From: Streptomyces sp. NBC_00271
GTDB taxonomy: Bacteria; Actinomycetota; Actinomycetes; Streptomycetales; Streptomycetaceae
Direction of reading: 5' to 3'
DNA: 64,000 bases
Assembly: GCF_036178845.1 (NCBI RefSeq)
Contig: NZ_CP108070.1
Span: 10,602,001-10,666,000 of the forward strand
Of the stretch, positions 34,211 to 42,321 are shown piece by piece (position 1 is the stretch's first letter; every line of letters begins with the position of its first letter). Both the position numbers and the translations under genes were made by a program. A model generated the notes under the pieces. That model was given only the letters and a program-made list of their open reading frames with translations, had not been told where the DNA came from and ran no database searches.

Positions 34211-35194
34211 ATGGACGAGCGTGAATTCGGCAGGTCAGGCCAGAAGGCATCGGTCATCGGTCTCGGTACGTGGCAGCTCGGCGCCGACTGGGGCGACGTG
34301 AGCGCCGGCGACGCCGAGGCGGTGCTGGAGACGGCGGCGGAGTCGGGGGTGACGTTCTTCGACACCGCGGACGTATATGGCGACGGGCGCAGTGAGCAGG
34401 CGGTCGCGTCCTTCCTCAGTGCCCGACCCGACCTGCACGTGATGGTGGCGACGAAGATGGGGCGCCGGGTCGAGCAGATTCCGCAGAACTACGTCCTCGA
34501 CAACTTCCGCGCGTGGAACGACCGTTCCCGGCGCAACCTCGGCGTCGACCGCATCGACCTGGTGCAGCTGCACTGCCCGCCGACCCCCGTCTACTCGTCG
34601 GACGAGGTGTTCGACGCGCTGGACGCGCTGGTCGAGGAGGAGCGGATCGCCGCGTACGGGGTGAGTGTCGAGACGTGTGACGAGGCGCTGACCGCGATCG
34701 CGCGGCCGAACGTGGCGAGCGTACAGATCATCCTGAACCCGTTCCGCATGAAGCCCCTGCGGCAGGTCCTGCCGGCGGCGCGGGAGGCGGGCGTCGCGAT
34801 CATCGCCCGTGTTCCGCTTGCCTCCGGGCTGCTCTCCGGCAAGTACACGAAGGACACGGTGTTCGCGGCGGACGACCACCGGACGTACAACCGTCACGGG
34901 GAGTCCTTCGACCAGGGCGAGACCTTCTCCGGCGTCGACTTCGTGACCGGCGTGGAGGCGGCGGCCGAGTTCTCCGCGCTCGCCCCAGAGGGCGTCACCC
35001 CGGCCCAGCTGGCGCTGCGCTGGATCATCCAGCAGCCCGGAGTGACCACGGTCATCCCTGGCGCCCGCTCGCCCGAACAGGCCCACGCCAACGCGACCGC
35101 CGCGAAGCTGCCGGCGCTGCCGGCGGAGACGCTGGACGCGATCGAGGAACTCTACGACCGACGGATCAAGGAGCAGGTGGAGGGCCGCTGGTAG
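34211..35194 (+). CDS. Aldo/keto reductase
   Basis: A 327-residue NAD(P)H-dependent reductase of the AKR (beta/alpha)8 fold. The tetrad is visible: D51 and Y56 in FFDTADVYGDG, K82 in VMVATKMG, H121 in LVQLHCPP. The nucleotide-binding end has VIPGARSPEQAHANATA. The ATG at 34211 starts MDEREFGRSGQKASVIGLGTW, the conserved beginning; an upstream frame is unsupported. It reduces small carbonyl compounds; the YcsN/Tas-like subgroup has no firm substrate. Single gene. Confidence 0.92.
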   Translation: MDEREFGRSGQKASVIGLGTWQLGADWGDVSAGDAEAVLETAAESGVTFFDTADVYGDGRSEQAVASFLSARPDLHVMVATKMGRRVEQIPQNYVLDNFRAWNDRSRRNLGVDRIDLVQLHCPPTPVYSSDEVFDALDALVEEERIAAYGVSVETCDEALTAIARPNVASVQIILNPFRMKPLRQVLPAAREAGVAIIARVPLASGLLSGKYTKDTVFAADDHRTYNRHGESFDQGETFSGVDFVTGVEAAAEFSALAPEGVTPAQLALRWIIQQPGVTTVIPGARSPEQAHANATAAKLPALPAETLDAIEELYDRRIKEQVEGRW

Positions 35195-35797
35195 CACCTC
35201 TCCGGGGGCCGGCCGCGCGGCGGTTGCCGTCGGTGGCCCCCGCTCGTCGGGCCGGCGGTCCGGCTCGTCGGGCCGGCCTCGGGGGAGTGCCGTCTGCGGC
35301 TTCGGCCCCGCGCCGGTGACTTTCGGGGTGGCTGCCGTCCCCGGCCTCGGCTCCGCGCGGGTGACTTTCGGGGGACTCAATCCGCAGGCCACGCCTACGC
35401 GAGGGCAACGCCAGGCACCGAGGCCACCGACGCCGCCCTCCGACCTCCCGCACAGCCGAGGCCACAGACGGCACCCGCCACGAAGTTGACCGGCGCGGCT
35501 CCCACCGGATCGGGCCCGCGCGAGCCTGGTCCGTAGCCCTCGGCCGCCCGCGAGATCTACTCGGCGGCGATTCGCTGCTGCGCGGCCTTCCGGCCCCTCG
35601 GCACCTTGTCCTGGTCGGCGCTGCCCGCCACAGGGCCTCCGGCGTGGCTGCCTGTCACCGGTTCTCCGGCGGGCCCGTCCGCCCTCCTGGTTCGTGCTCC
35701 TGGTTCGCCCTCCTGGCGACAGCCCCACCTACCGACACAACCCTCCCGCACCTCGAGCAGTTACACCCAAGGAGAACGAACGCGATCGCAACGCACT
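35195..35797. other. Long intergenic region with a 45-bp direct repeat
   Basis: About 600 bases with no credible gene; open frames on either strand are low-complexity Pro/Arg/Gly. Two diverged copies of a 45-bp unit lie at 35288-35332 and 35333-35377, each containing GGTGACTTTCGGGG. Shorter TCGTCGGGCCGG repeats occur at about 35237-35275. It looks like decayed or repeat-expanded spacer. The right part leads into the promoter of the monooxygenase gene. Confidence 0.6.
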
Positions 35798-35818
35798 TGT
35801 TCGCAACGAACATGTTCG
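35798..35818 (+). promoter_or_regulatory. Triple half-site operator upstream of the monooxygenase
   Basis: TGTTCG-CAA-CGAACA (35798-35812) is a perfect inverted repeat, and CGAACATGTTCG (35807-35818) is a second perfect palindrome sharing its right half. This gives three alternating half sites about 55 bases before the start. It is typical of TetR/MarR-type operators, but no regulator gene adjoins. Confidence 0.65.
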
Positions 35819-35872
35819 CTACCTTTGAGGGGTGACAGCGACCCGCGTCACCCATTCCGAAGGAGCGACATC

Positions 35873-37045
35873 TTGTCCCCTCACCACCCCATCGCCGTCA
35901 TCGGCGCCGGTCTCGGCGGCCTCACGCTCGCCCGCGTACTGCACCTGAACGGCATCGAGTCCGCCGTCTTCGACCTGGACGCCTCACCCACCGCCCGCAC
36001 ACAGGGCGGCATGCTGGACATACACGAGGAATCCGGTCAGGCCGCTCTGCGGGCCGCCGGTCTCCACGAGGAGTTCCGGGCGGTCATCCACGCCGGCGGC
36101 GAGGCCATGCGCATCCTCGACCGGGAGGCCACCGTCCGGATGACGGACGACGGCGCGGGCGGCACACGGCCCGAGGTGGACCGGGGAGTACTGCGCGACC
36201 TCCTCCTCGGCTCCCTGCCCGACGGCACCATCCGCTGGGGCGCCAAGGTCACCGGCGTACGGACGCTCGAGGACGGCCGCCACGAGGTGACGTTCGCCGA
36301 CGGGCGGACGATCACCGCCGATCTGCTGATCGGCGCCGACGGCGCGTGGTCGAAGGTGCGGCCGCTCGTCTCGGACGCCACCCCCGCCTACCTCGACCTC
36401 TCCTTCGTCGAGGCGCACCTCCTCGACGCCGACACCCGGCACCCGGAGAGCGCCGCCGTCGTGGGCAACGGCATGTTGTTCGCGCTCGCCGAGGGTCATG
36501 GCTTTCTCGCCCACCGCACCCCCGGCGGCTCACTGCACGTCTACGCCGCGCTGCGCACGCCCGCCGACTGGGCCACGTCCGGCCCCATCGATTTCAGGGA
36601 CGTCGAAGCCGCGAAGGCGAGTCTCCTGGAGCACTTCGAAGGCTGGGACGAGCGGCTGCGGGCGCTGATCGCCGACGCGAACGGGGCACTCGTCGCCCGC
36701 CCGGTCCACGCCCTGCCGGTCGGGCACCGTTGGGACCGTGTCCCGGGTGTCACCCTGCTAGGAGACGCCGCGCACCTGATGTCCCCGTTCGCCGGTGAGG
36801 GCGCCAACCTCGCCATGCTCGACGGTGCCGAACTCGGGACGGCCATCGCCGCCCACCCGGACGACACCGAGAAGGCCCTGGCGGCGTACGAGCAGGCGCT
36901 CTTCCCACGCAGCGAGTCCGCGGCGGCCGCATCGGCGGAGAACCTCGACCTCTGCTTCGCCCCGCACGCACCCCAGCCGCTCGTCGACCAGATGACCTTC
37001 TACCGTGCGGCGGCCGAGACGGCGATGGCGAACGCGATCGACTGA
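35873..37045 (+). CDS. FAD-dependent aromatic/tetracycline-type monooxygenase
   Basis: A 390-residue class A flavin monooxygenase. The dinucleotide motif is IAVIGAGLGGLTLARVL (about 7-23). The DG motif LLIGADGAWSKVR lies near 145, and the GD motif VTLLGDAAHLMSPFAGEGANLAMLDGAELG near 290-320, closest in style to TetX-like and other small-molecule hydroxylases. The start is taken as TTG at 35873 because AAGGAG lies eight bases before it and the protein then begins right at the FAD motif; no ATG or GTG is suitably placed. It would hydroxylate an aromatic or polyketide substrate using NAD(P)H and O2. The upstream palindromes suggest ligand-induced control. Confidence 0.87.
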   Translation: MSPHHPIAVIGAGLGGLTLARVLHLNGIESAVFDLDASPTARTQGGMLDIHEESGQAALRAAGLHEEFRAVIHAGGEAMRILDREATVRMTDDGAGGTRPEVDRGVLRDLLLGSLPDGTIRWGAKVTGVRTLEDGRHEVTFADGRTITADLLIGADGAWSKVRPLVSDATPAYLDLSFVEAHLLDADTRHPESAAVVGNGMLFALAEGHGFLAHRTPGGSLHVYAALRTPADWATSGPIDFRDVEAAKASLLEHFEGWDERLRALIADANGALVARPVHALPVGHRWDRVPGVTLLGDAAHLMSPFAGEGANLAMLDGAELGTAIAAHPDDTEKALAAYEQALFPRSESAAAASAENLDLCFAPHAPQPLVDQMTFYRAAAETAMANAID

Positions 37046-37306
37046 GGCCACCCGCGAGCCCCGCACGCCCGAACTCTGCACGCCCGAGCTCCGCACCCCC
37101 GTCCCGCCCGCATCCCCGTCCCGTCCGCCCGTCCCGCCCGCACCCTTCACCACCCCGTAACCAGCAGTCCGCACGCGCCACTTCCGGCACTCCCGGCCGC
37201 CTTCTATCCTCGCGCCCGGACCGGCGCCCGAGGCGGCCAGTCGTCGGGGGCAGCCCGGTCCGACCCGTCATCGCACCTCCTCGTCCAACGGAAGGTGACA
37301 CCACGT
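37046..37306. other. C-rich low-complexity spacer before the GH92 gene
   Basis: These 261 bases are dominated by imperfect CGCACGCCCGA and CCCGTCCCGCCCG repeats (about 37055-37140) that have no coding character. The right end supplies GGAAGG before the GH92 ATG at 37307. No operator was recognised. Confidence 0.5.
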
Positions 37307-39748
37307 ATGCGCCCTCAATGGCTGCGCACAGCAAGACGGTTCGGCGGTCGCACCGCGAGCAGGTCCGCCGCGGTGGTCGTGACCACGGCGGTCGTCCTCG
37401 CCCTTCCCGCCCCGGTGGGCGCGGCCGGCCCCCCGCCCCAGCGGCCGGTCTCCGCCGTGGACCCGCTGATCGGATCGGCGAACGGCGGCAACACCTACCC
37501 CGGCGCCACTCTTCCGTACGGGATGATCGCCTGGTCCCCGACCAGCACCACCGGTGATCAGACCGGCACGGGGGCCGCCAACGGCTACCAGTACGACACC
37601 ACCCGCATCCGGGGGTTCAGCCTCACCCACGTCAACGGCGCCGGCTGCAACCCCGGCGCCGCCGGGGACGTACCGATCATGCCGTTCGTGGGTGACGTGA
37701 CGTCCTCGCCCTCGGCGGACACCAAGGACGCGGTCTACGCCGCGGACTTCACCCACGCCGAGGAGAAGGCCGTACCCGGGCGTTACACCCTCGGTCTCAA
37801 GACGGGCGCCACCGCCGACCTGGCCGTCAGTGAGCGCGCCGGTGTCGCCGACTTCAGTTTCCCGAGCGACCGCCCCGCCAACCTGCTCTTCCGCGTCTCC
37901 AACTCCCTCAACGGCAGCCAGGACGCGCACGTCGACATCGACACCGCGCACCGCAAGGTGACCGGCTGGGTCCTCACCGGCGCCTTCTGCGGACGCCGCG
38001 CCAACGGCGGCACGAACAACCGCAAGAGCTACTACAAGCTGTACTTCAGCGCCTCCTTCGACCGCGCCTTCTCCGACTTCGGCACGTGGAAGGACGGCAC
38101 GCTGTCGGCGGGTTCGGCCTCCGCCTCGGGAGGCGAGGGGTACGCCACCGGGGCGGACCGCGCGGGCCGGGGTTCCGGCGGATACGTCGGCTTCGACACC
38201 AGCTCTGACAACGATGTCCACATGCGCATCGGGATCTCGTACGTCAGTCTCGGCGGCGCCGAGGCCAACCTCCGTGGGGAGATCCCGTCGCACGCGAGCG
38301 TCGCCCAGGTGGCCGACGCGGGTGCCCGCGCATGGGACCGCGAACTGAGCACCGTACGCGTCGGGGGCGGCACCTCCGCCCAGCGCACCACCTTCTACAC
38401 CGCGCTGTACCACGCGCTGATGCAGCCCGACCTGATCAGCGACGCCGACGGCCGGTACTACGGCATGGACGGCGCGGTGCACCGCCTCGCCCGCGGCCAG
38501 CGCGCGCAGTACAGCAACTTCTCGGGCTGGGACCAGTACCGCGCCCAGATACAGCTGCTCGCCTTGCTGAAACCGAGGATCGCGGGCGACTTCGCCCAGT
38601 CCCTCTACAACTTCGCGCAGCAGAACAACGGGGTCTGGGACCGCTGGGTGCACATCAGCGGCGCCACCCACGTCATGACCGGCGATCCCTCGGCGGCCAC
38701 CCTGGCCACCTTCTACGCCATGGGCGTCCGCAACTTCGACTACGAGGGCGCCTTCGACTCGCTGGTCCGGCAGGCCACCGTGCCGAACGCCGACGGTCTC
38801 TCGGACGCGGGCTGCCCCGGCCAGTGCGTGGGCCAACGGCCCAATCTCGCCCAGTACTTGACCTCGCACTACGCCGTGCAGGACGTCTGCCACTGTTGGG
38901 GCGGCGCCGCCGAGACCCTGGAGGACGCCGTCGCCGACTCCGCGCTCGCGCGATGGGCGAAGCTGCTCGGCCGTGACCAGGAGGCCGCCGTGTTCGCCGA
39001 GCGCGGCGCCTACTGGCGCAATGTCTTCAACCCCGCCGCCACCGCCGACGCGGGCTACATCCAGGCCCGCAGGCTCGACGGCTCCTGGGTGGGCCCGTTC
39101 AACCCGGGCAGCGACCTCGGTTTCGCCCAGGGCACCAGCGCCACGTACACCTGGATGGTGCCGCAGGACGTCCAGGGTCTGGCGGCCGCGATGGGCGGCC
39201 GGGAGAAGGCCGCCGCCCGCCTCGACGGGTTCTTCCACGCGGCGGACGGCTCCTGGTCGGTGCGCGGCGGCGACCCGCTGCGCTACGACCCGACCAACGA
39301 ACCCGGCATCCACGCGCCCTGGCTGTACAACGCCCTCGGACAGCCCTGGAAGACCCAGGCGACGGTACGGCAGATCCTCAACACCGTGTACGGCACCGGC
39401 CCTTCGGGGCTGCCCGGGAACGACGACCTGGGCACCATGTCCGCCTGGTACGTCTTCTCCGCCCTCGGTCTGTATCCCCAGAGCCCGGGCAGCGCCTCGA
39501 TGCTGCTGGGCGCCCCGCTCTTCCCGAGCGCGGTCGTGGACCGTCCGGGCGGCGCCGACCTCGTCATCGCCGCGCCCGGCGCGGACGCCGCACACCCGTA
39601 CGTCGACGCCGTACGCGTCAACGGGCGACCCACGCAACGCTCCTGGACGGATGCCGACCTGACGACGAAGGGCGGCAGGATCACCCTCCGGCTCGCCGAA
39701 CAGCCCAACACCCAGTGGGCGACCGACCCGTCCGGTCTTCCCCGGTGA
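37307..39748 (+). CDS. Secreted GH92 alpha-mannosidase
   Basis: An 813-residue exported enzyme with a signal peptide (RSAAVVVTTAVVLALPAPVGAAG). The GH92 N-terminal beta-sandwich begins VSAVDPLIGSANGGNTYPGATLPYGMIAWSP, followed by RGFSLTHVNGAGCNPGAAGDVPIMP. The catalytic (alpha/alpha)6 domain has YSNFSGWDQYRAQIQLLALL, VWDRWVHISGATHVMTGDPS and DPTNEPGIHAPWLYNALGQPWKTQ. The end GNDDLGTMSAWYVFSALGLYPQSPGS is diagnostic for the family. GH92 enzymes are calcium-dependent inverting exo-alpha-mannosidases acting on alpha-1,2/1,3/1,4/1,6 linkages of glycoprotein or yeast mannan. Start at the ATG after GGAAGG; monocistronic, ended by a 19-bp hairpin. Confidence 0.95.
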   Translation: MRPQWLRTARRFGGRTASRSAAVVVTTAVVLALPAPVGAAGPPPQRPVSAVDPLIGSANGGNTYPGATLPYGMIAWSPTSTTGDQTGTGAANGYQYDTTRIRGFSLTHVNGAGCNPGAAGDVPIMPFVGDVTSSPSADTKDAVYAADFTHAEEKAVPGRYTLGLKTGATADLAVSERAGVADFSFPSDRPANLLFRVSNSLNGSQDAHVDIDTAHRKVTGWVLTGAFCGRRANGGTNNRKSYYKLYFSASFDRAFSDFGTWKDGTLSAGSASASGGEGYATGADRAGRGSGGYVGFDTSSDNDVHMRIGISYVSLGGAEANLRGEIPSHASVAQVADAGARAWDRELSTVRVGGGTSAQRTTFYTALYHALMQPDLISDADGRYYGMDGAVHRLARGQRAQYSNFSGWDQYRAQIQLLALLKPRIAGDFAQSLYNFAQQNNGVWDRWVHISGATHVMTGDPSAATLATFYAMGVRNFDYEGAFDSLVRQATVPNADGLSDAGCPGQCVGQRPNLAQYLTSHYAVQDVCHCWGGAAETLEDAVADSALARWAKLLGRDQEAAVFAERGAYWRNVFNPAATADAGYIQARRLDGSWVGPFNPGSDLGFAQGTSATYTWMVPQDVQGLAAAMGGREKAAARLDGFFHAADGSWSVRGGDPLRYDPTNEPGIHAPWLYNALGQPWKTQATVRQILNTVYGTGPSGLPGNDDLGTMSAWYVFSALGLYPQSPGSASMLLGAPLFPSAVVDRPGGADLVIAAPGADAAHPYVDAVRVNGRPTQRSWTDADLTTKGGRITLRLAEQPNTQWATDPSGLPR

Positions 39749-39750
39749 AA

Positions 39751-39793
39751 CCGGTGGTCTCCCGGGAACAGGCCGTTCCCGGGAGACCACCGG
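39751..39793. terminator. 19-bp perfect hairpin between convergent genes
   Basis: CCGGTGGTCTCCCGGGAAC (39751-39769) and its exact complement (39775-39793) flank the loop AGGCC, starting two bases after the GH92 stop. It also faces the end of the minus-strand hypothetical gene at 39800, so it can serve as a bidirectional terminator. Confidence 0.92.
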
Positions 39794-39799
39794 CACGGC

Positions 39800-40828
39800 T
39801 CACGGGCGGGGAGCCGCGCTGCGAAGTGCCGTGATGCAGGAGCCGATCGCCTGCTGGAGCTCCTCCAGGCGCTGCACCATGTCGTCCTCGTAGATGTCGT
39901 CGGCGTCGTCGAAGGTCAGCTCCTCGAAGACCTTCGTGGCCTTCTGCAGGCTGCTGTAGAACTTCGTGCGGCGCTCCTGGACGCGCAGTTCGGGGTCCGC
40001 CTCGACGGTCTCGACGACGAGGTTCTTCATGGTGTCGTACGCCTCGGTCGCCCACTCGCCGGTGTCCTCGCCCTCGTCCAGCTCGTCGAGGAGGGAGAGG
40101 TGGCGCTCGGCCTCGGAGCGCAGTTCGGCCGGGGCGTCGAGGGTCTGTCCGGCCGGTGTCCTGATCTGGCCCTTCTCCGCGATCTGGCGGACGTAGCCGA
40201 TCCGGTCGGCCGCCCTGGTCTCGGTGGCGACCGCCTTCTTCAGCTCGTCGGTGCGGGCGATGTCACGGGCCAGCTCGGCCTGCAGCGCCGGGTCCTCCTT
40301 CACCCGGTCGAGGAGCGCGGCCCGGGCCGCCTGGGCCGTGGAGGGGTCGGCGAGGATCGCCGCCCGCAGCGCGGTGGGGTTCTCGGCGACCTCCAGGGCC
40401 TTGGTGGGGCGGATGCCCTCGGCCGTGGCGGCCTCGGTGATGGCGCTGCCGCGCTCGGAGGTGGCGCTGGAGCGGGACACGTAGTACGTCTGCCACGCCT
40501 CGGCGTCCGGCAGCTCGATGTCCTGGCCCGGGACGAGGACTTCGAAGTGCGGGACGAGACCCTCGTCGGCGGCCCTGTCCCACGCCTTGTAATAGCGCAT
40601 CACCCGTTCGGGGGAGCACCCGGCCAGCTCGGCGAACTCCTTCGCGGACACCTTCGGCGTCTCGTCCGCGGACTGCCCACCGGGGCGCACGCTGCGCGCC
40701 ACCTTCAGGGCGAAGGTCCAGCCGCCGGTTCGCGCATAGGCCCCGAAGTCGCGTGCGTCACACGAGATGGGGTCCAACACGCCCTGGATCGGGGCGGATT
40801 GGGCACTCGGATCGAGAACTACGGTCAC
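39800..40828 (-). CDS. Conserved actinobacterial protein with N-terminal HTH-like segment
   Basis: A 342-residue acidic, mostly helical protein. Residues about 55-90 (VSAKEFAELAGCSPERVMRYYKAWDRAADEGLVP) look like a helix-turn-helix of the excisionase/sigma-4 style. A long helical region follows with LRAAILADPSTAQAARAALLDRVKEDPALQAEL, and the C-terminus is acidic (FEELTFDDADDIYEDDMVQRLEELQQ). The start is the GTG at 40828 with AGGAG eight bases upstream. No signal peptide or membrane segment. It may bind DNA or act as a nucleoid- or development-related factor, but no function is known to me. Convergent with GH92, divergent from the graspetide genes. Confidence 0.7.
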   Translation of the reverse strand: MTVVLDPSAQSAPIQGVLDPISCDARDFGAYARTGGWTFALKVARSVRPGGQSADETPKVSAKEFAELAGCSPERVMRYYKAWDRAADEGLVPHFEVLVPGQDIELPDAEAWQTYYVSRSSATSERGSAITEAATAEGIRPTKALEVAENPTALRAAILADPSTAQAARAALLDRVKEDPALQAELARDIARTDELKKAVATETRAADRIGYVRQIAEKGQIRTPAGQTLDAPAELRSEAERHLSLLDELDEGEDTGEWATEAYDTMKNLVVETVEADPELRVQERRTKFYSSLQKATKVFEELTFDDADDIYEDDMVQRLEELQQAIGSCITALRSAAPRP

Positions 40829-41066
40829 CGGGAACTCTCCTGGGTGGGACGGCGTCTAGATTACAGAGAATGAAGCCTTGGCCGAAGCTTTCGGCCTGGG
40901 TCAAGCAGACAACCAAGCACACACACGTGCAATACGGAAACTAGTAAGCCTGAATCGACGCGATGTGATGCCCTTCACCCCGATGTGGCGGAAAGTGATG
41001 AATTCCTTACGGTCGTGACACGTAGGGAAGGGTGCAGAACATTGTGAGATGGCGGGAGGAACTTTC

Positions 41067-41258
41067 GTGCGACCGTTCACCCTCAACTACGCCTTGCCCA
41101 CAGGGCATTCGGCCGCAATACCCCCGTACCACTTCGACGTGTCCCTGCAACTGAACGTGCTGCCGGACGGCCGCCCGGCCGTCAGCGATCACGCTCTCCT
41201 CATGGCCACCGGCACGACCACCTCCACCGCCGGTTCCCAGACGCACTTCGACGACTGA
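41067..41258 (+). CDS. tgmA: Graspetide (ATP-grasp RiPP) precursor peptide
   Basis: A 63-residue precursor. The GTG at 41067 is preferred over the in-frame ATG at 41049 because GGGAGGA (41054-41060) ends six bases before it. The leader has the recognition motif RPFTLNYALP at residues 2-11, then PPYHFDVSLQLNVLPDGRPAV. The core is the last 16 residues, TGTTTSTAGSQTHFDD. It is rich in Thr/Ser acceptors and ends in Asp side chains that can be esterified. This is the pattern of the TgmA family. The gene is followed 15 bases later by its ATP-grasp maturase. The product should be a peptide with side-chain ester (omega-ester) cross-links of unknown activity. Confidence 0.9.
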   Translation: MRPFTLNYALPTGHSAAIPPYHFDVSLQLNVLPDGRPAVSDHALLMATGTTTSTAGSQTHFDD

Positions 41259-41273
41259 CGGTCCCTCACTCAC

Positions 41274-42218
41274 ATGACGGTACTCATTCTCACGGCGGAG
41301 CAGGACGTCACCGCCGACATGGTCGTGGCCAGGCTGCACGAACAGGGCGTGCCCATGGTGCGCCTGGATCCGGCCGACCTGCCGGGCAAGGCGGTGCTGT
41401 CCGCGGACTACGCGCACGGCGACTTCGACGGCTACCTCTCGGTCAACGGCCATGTGCTCAGCATGGGCGGCCTGCGTTCCGTGTGGGTACGCCGTCCGGG
41501 TGAACCGGCGGCGCACGCGGCGGAGCCCTCGCCGTGGCTCACCGCCGAGACCAAGCAGGCCCTGTTCGGCATGCTCTACTCCGCCTCCACCCGCTGGATG
41601 AACCACCCGCGCCGGGCCGAGCAGGCCCGGCACAAACCCTGGCAGCTGCGGGTCGCCCACAGCAGTGGCTTCGCGGTCCCACCGACCGTGATCACCACTG
41701 CTCCCCGGGTGGCCCAGCAGTTCGTGGAGGAGTACCGGCAGGTCGTGGTGAAGTCCGCCTCGGGGCCGCCGCCCGGCGAACCCCCGGTGGCCCTGCCGAC
41801 CACACTGATCGGCCCCGACGCGGACTTCACAGGAGTCGCGGCCGGTCCCGCGCTGCTTCAGCAGTACATCCCCAAGCGGGCCGACATCCGGCTCACCTGT
41901 ATCGGCAACCAACTGTTCGCCGCACGGAAGGTCGCCGAGGCCGGGCAGGTCGACGGGCGCTTCGGCGAGACCGGACACGGCTGGGAGCCCACCCCGGTGC
42001 CCGGCCGCATCTCCCGCTCGGTCCAGGAGTACACCGCGTTCACCGGACTCGCGTACGCCGCCTTCGACTTCGCCGAGGACGAGGACGGCGTCTGGTGGTT
42101 CCTCGAGGGCAACCAGGGCGGCCAGTTCGGCTTCATCGAACTGGAGACCGGCCAACCCATCTCGGAGGCGGTCGCCCTGTGGCTCTCCCAGCGAAGGCCG
42201 ACCGCCAAGGGTCATTGA
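41274..42218 (+). CDS. tgmB: ATP-grasp ribosomal peptide maturase
   Basis: A 314-residue ATP-grasp ligase that activates Asp/Glu side chains of the precursor as acyl phosphates and joins them to Thr/Ser hydroxyls. Family features are the N-terminal MTVLILTAEQDVTADMVVARL, the mid-protein segment RWMNHPRRAEQARHKPWQLRVA, and the ATP-binding VVVKSASGPPP. Also present are QQYIPKRADIRLTCIGNQLFAA and the catalytic end YAAFDFAEDEDGVWWFLEGNQGGQFGFIE, where the Glu/Asn pair binds Mg-ATP. It lacks a strong ribosome site and is probably translated by coupling to tgmA. No methyltransferase or protease gene adjoins, so processing must use enzymes from elsewhere. Confidence 0.93.
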   Translation: MTVLILTAEQDVTADMVVARLHEQGVPMVRLDPADLPGKAVLSADYAHGDFDGYLSVNGHVLSMGGLRSVWVRRPGEPAAHAAEPSPWLTAETKQALFGMLYSASTRWMNHPRRAEQARHKPWQLRVAHSSGFAVPPTVITTAPRVAQQFVEEYRQVVVKSASGPPPGEPPVALPTTLIGPDADFTGVAAGPALLQQYIPKRADIRLTCIGNQLFAARKVAEAGQVDGRFGETGHGWEPTPVPGRISRSVQEYTAFTGLAYAAFDFAEDEDGVWWFLEGNQGGQFGFIELETGQPISEAVALWLSQRRPTAKGH

Positions 42219-42321
42219 CGCGCGTCGACCTGGTTTGATCTTCAACCTGTGTGGCGGGGCCCGACCTCGCTCACGAGGCGGGCACCGCGTCGAGGTGGCG
42301 CCCCCGTCCGCCGTGCGGGAC

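Noticed and set aside
35166..35474. Minus-strand frame of about 100 codons after the aldo/keto reductase
   Set aside because: Made of a duplicated 45-bp GC-rich repeat giving low-complexity Pro/Arg/Gly sequence; overlaps the reductase end and lacks a ribosome site.
35807..35818. CGAACATGTTCG as a LexA (SOS) box
   Set aside because: LexA boxes of this type need four bases between GAAC and GTTC; here there are only two. The flanking third half site fits a TetR/MarR-like operator better.
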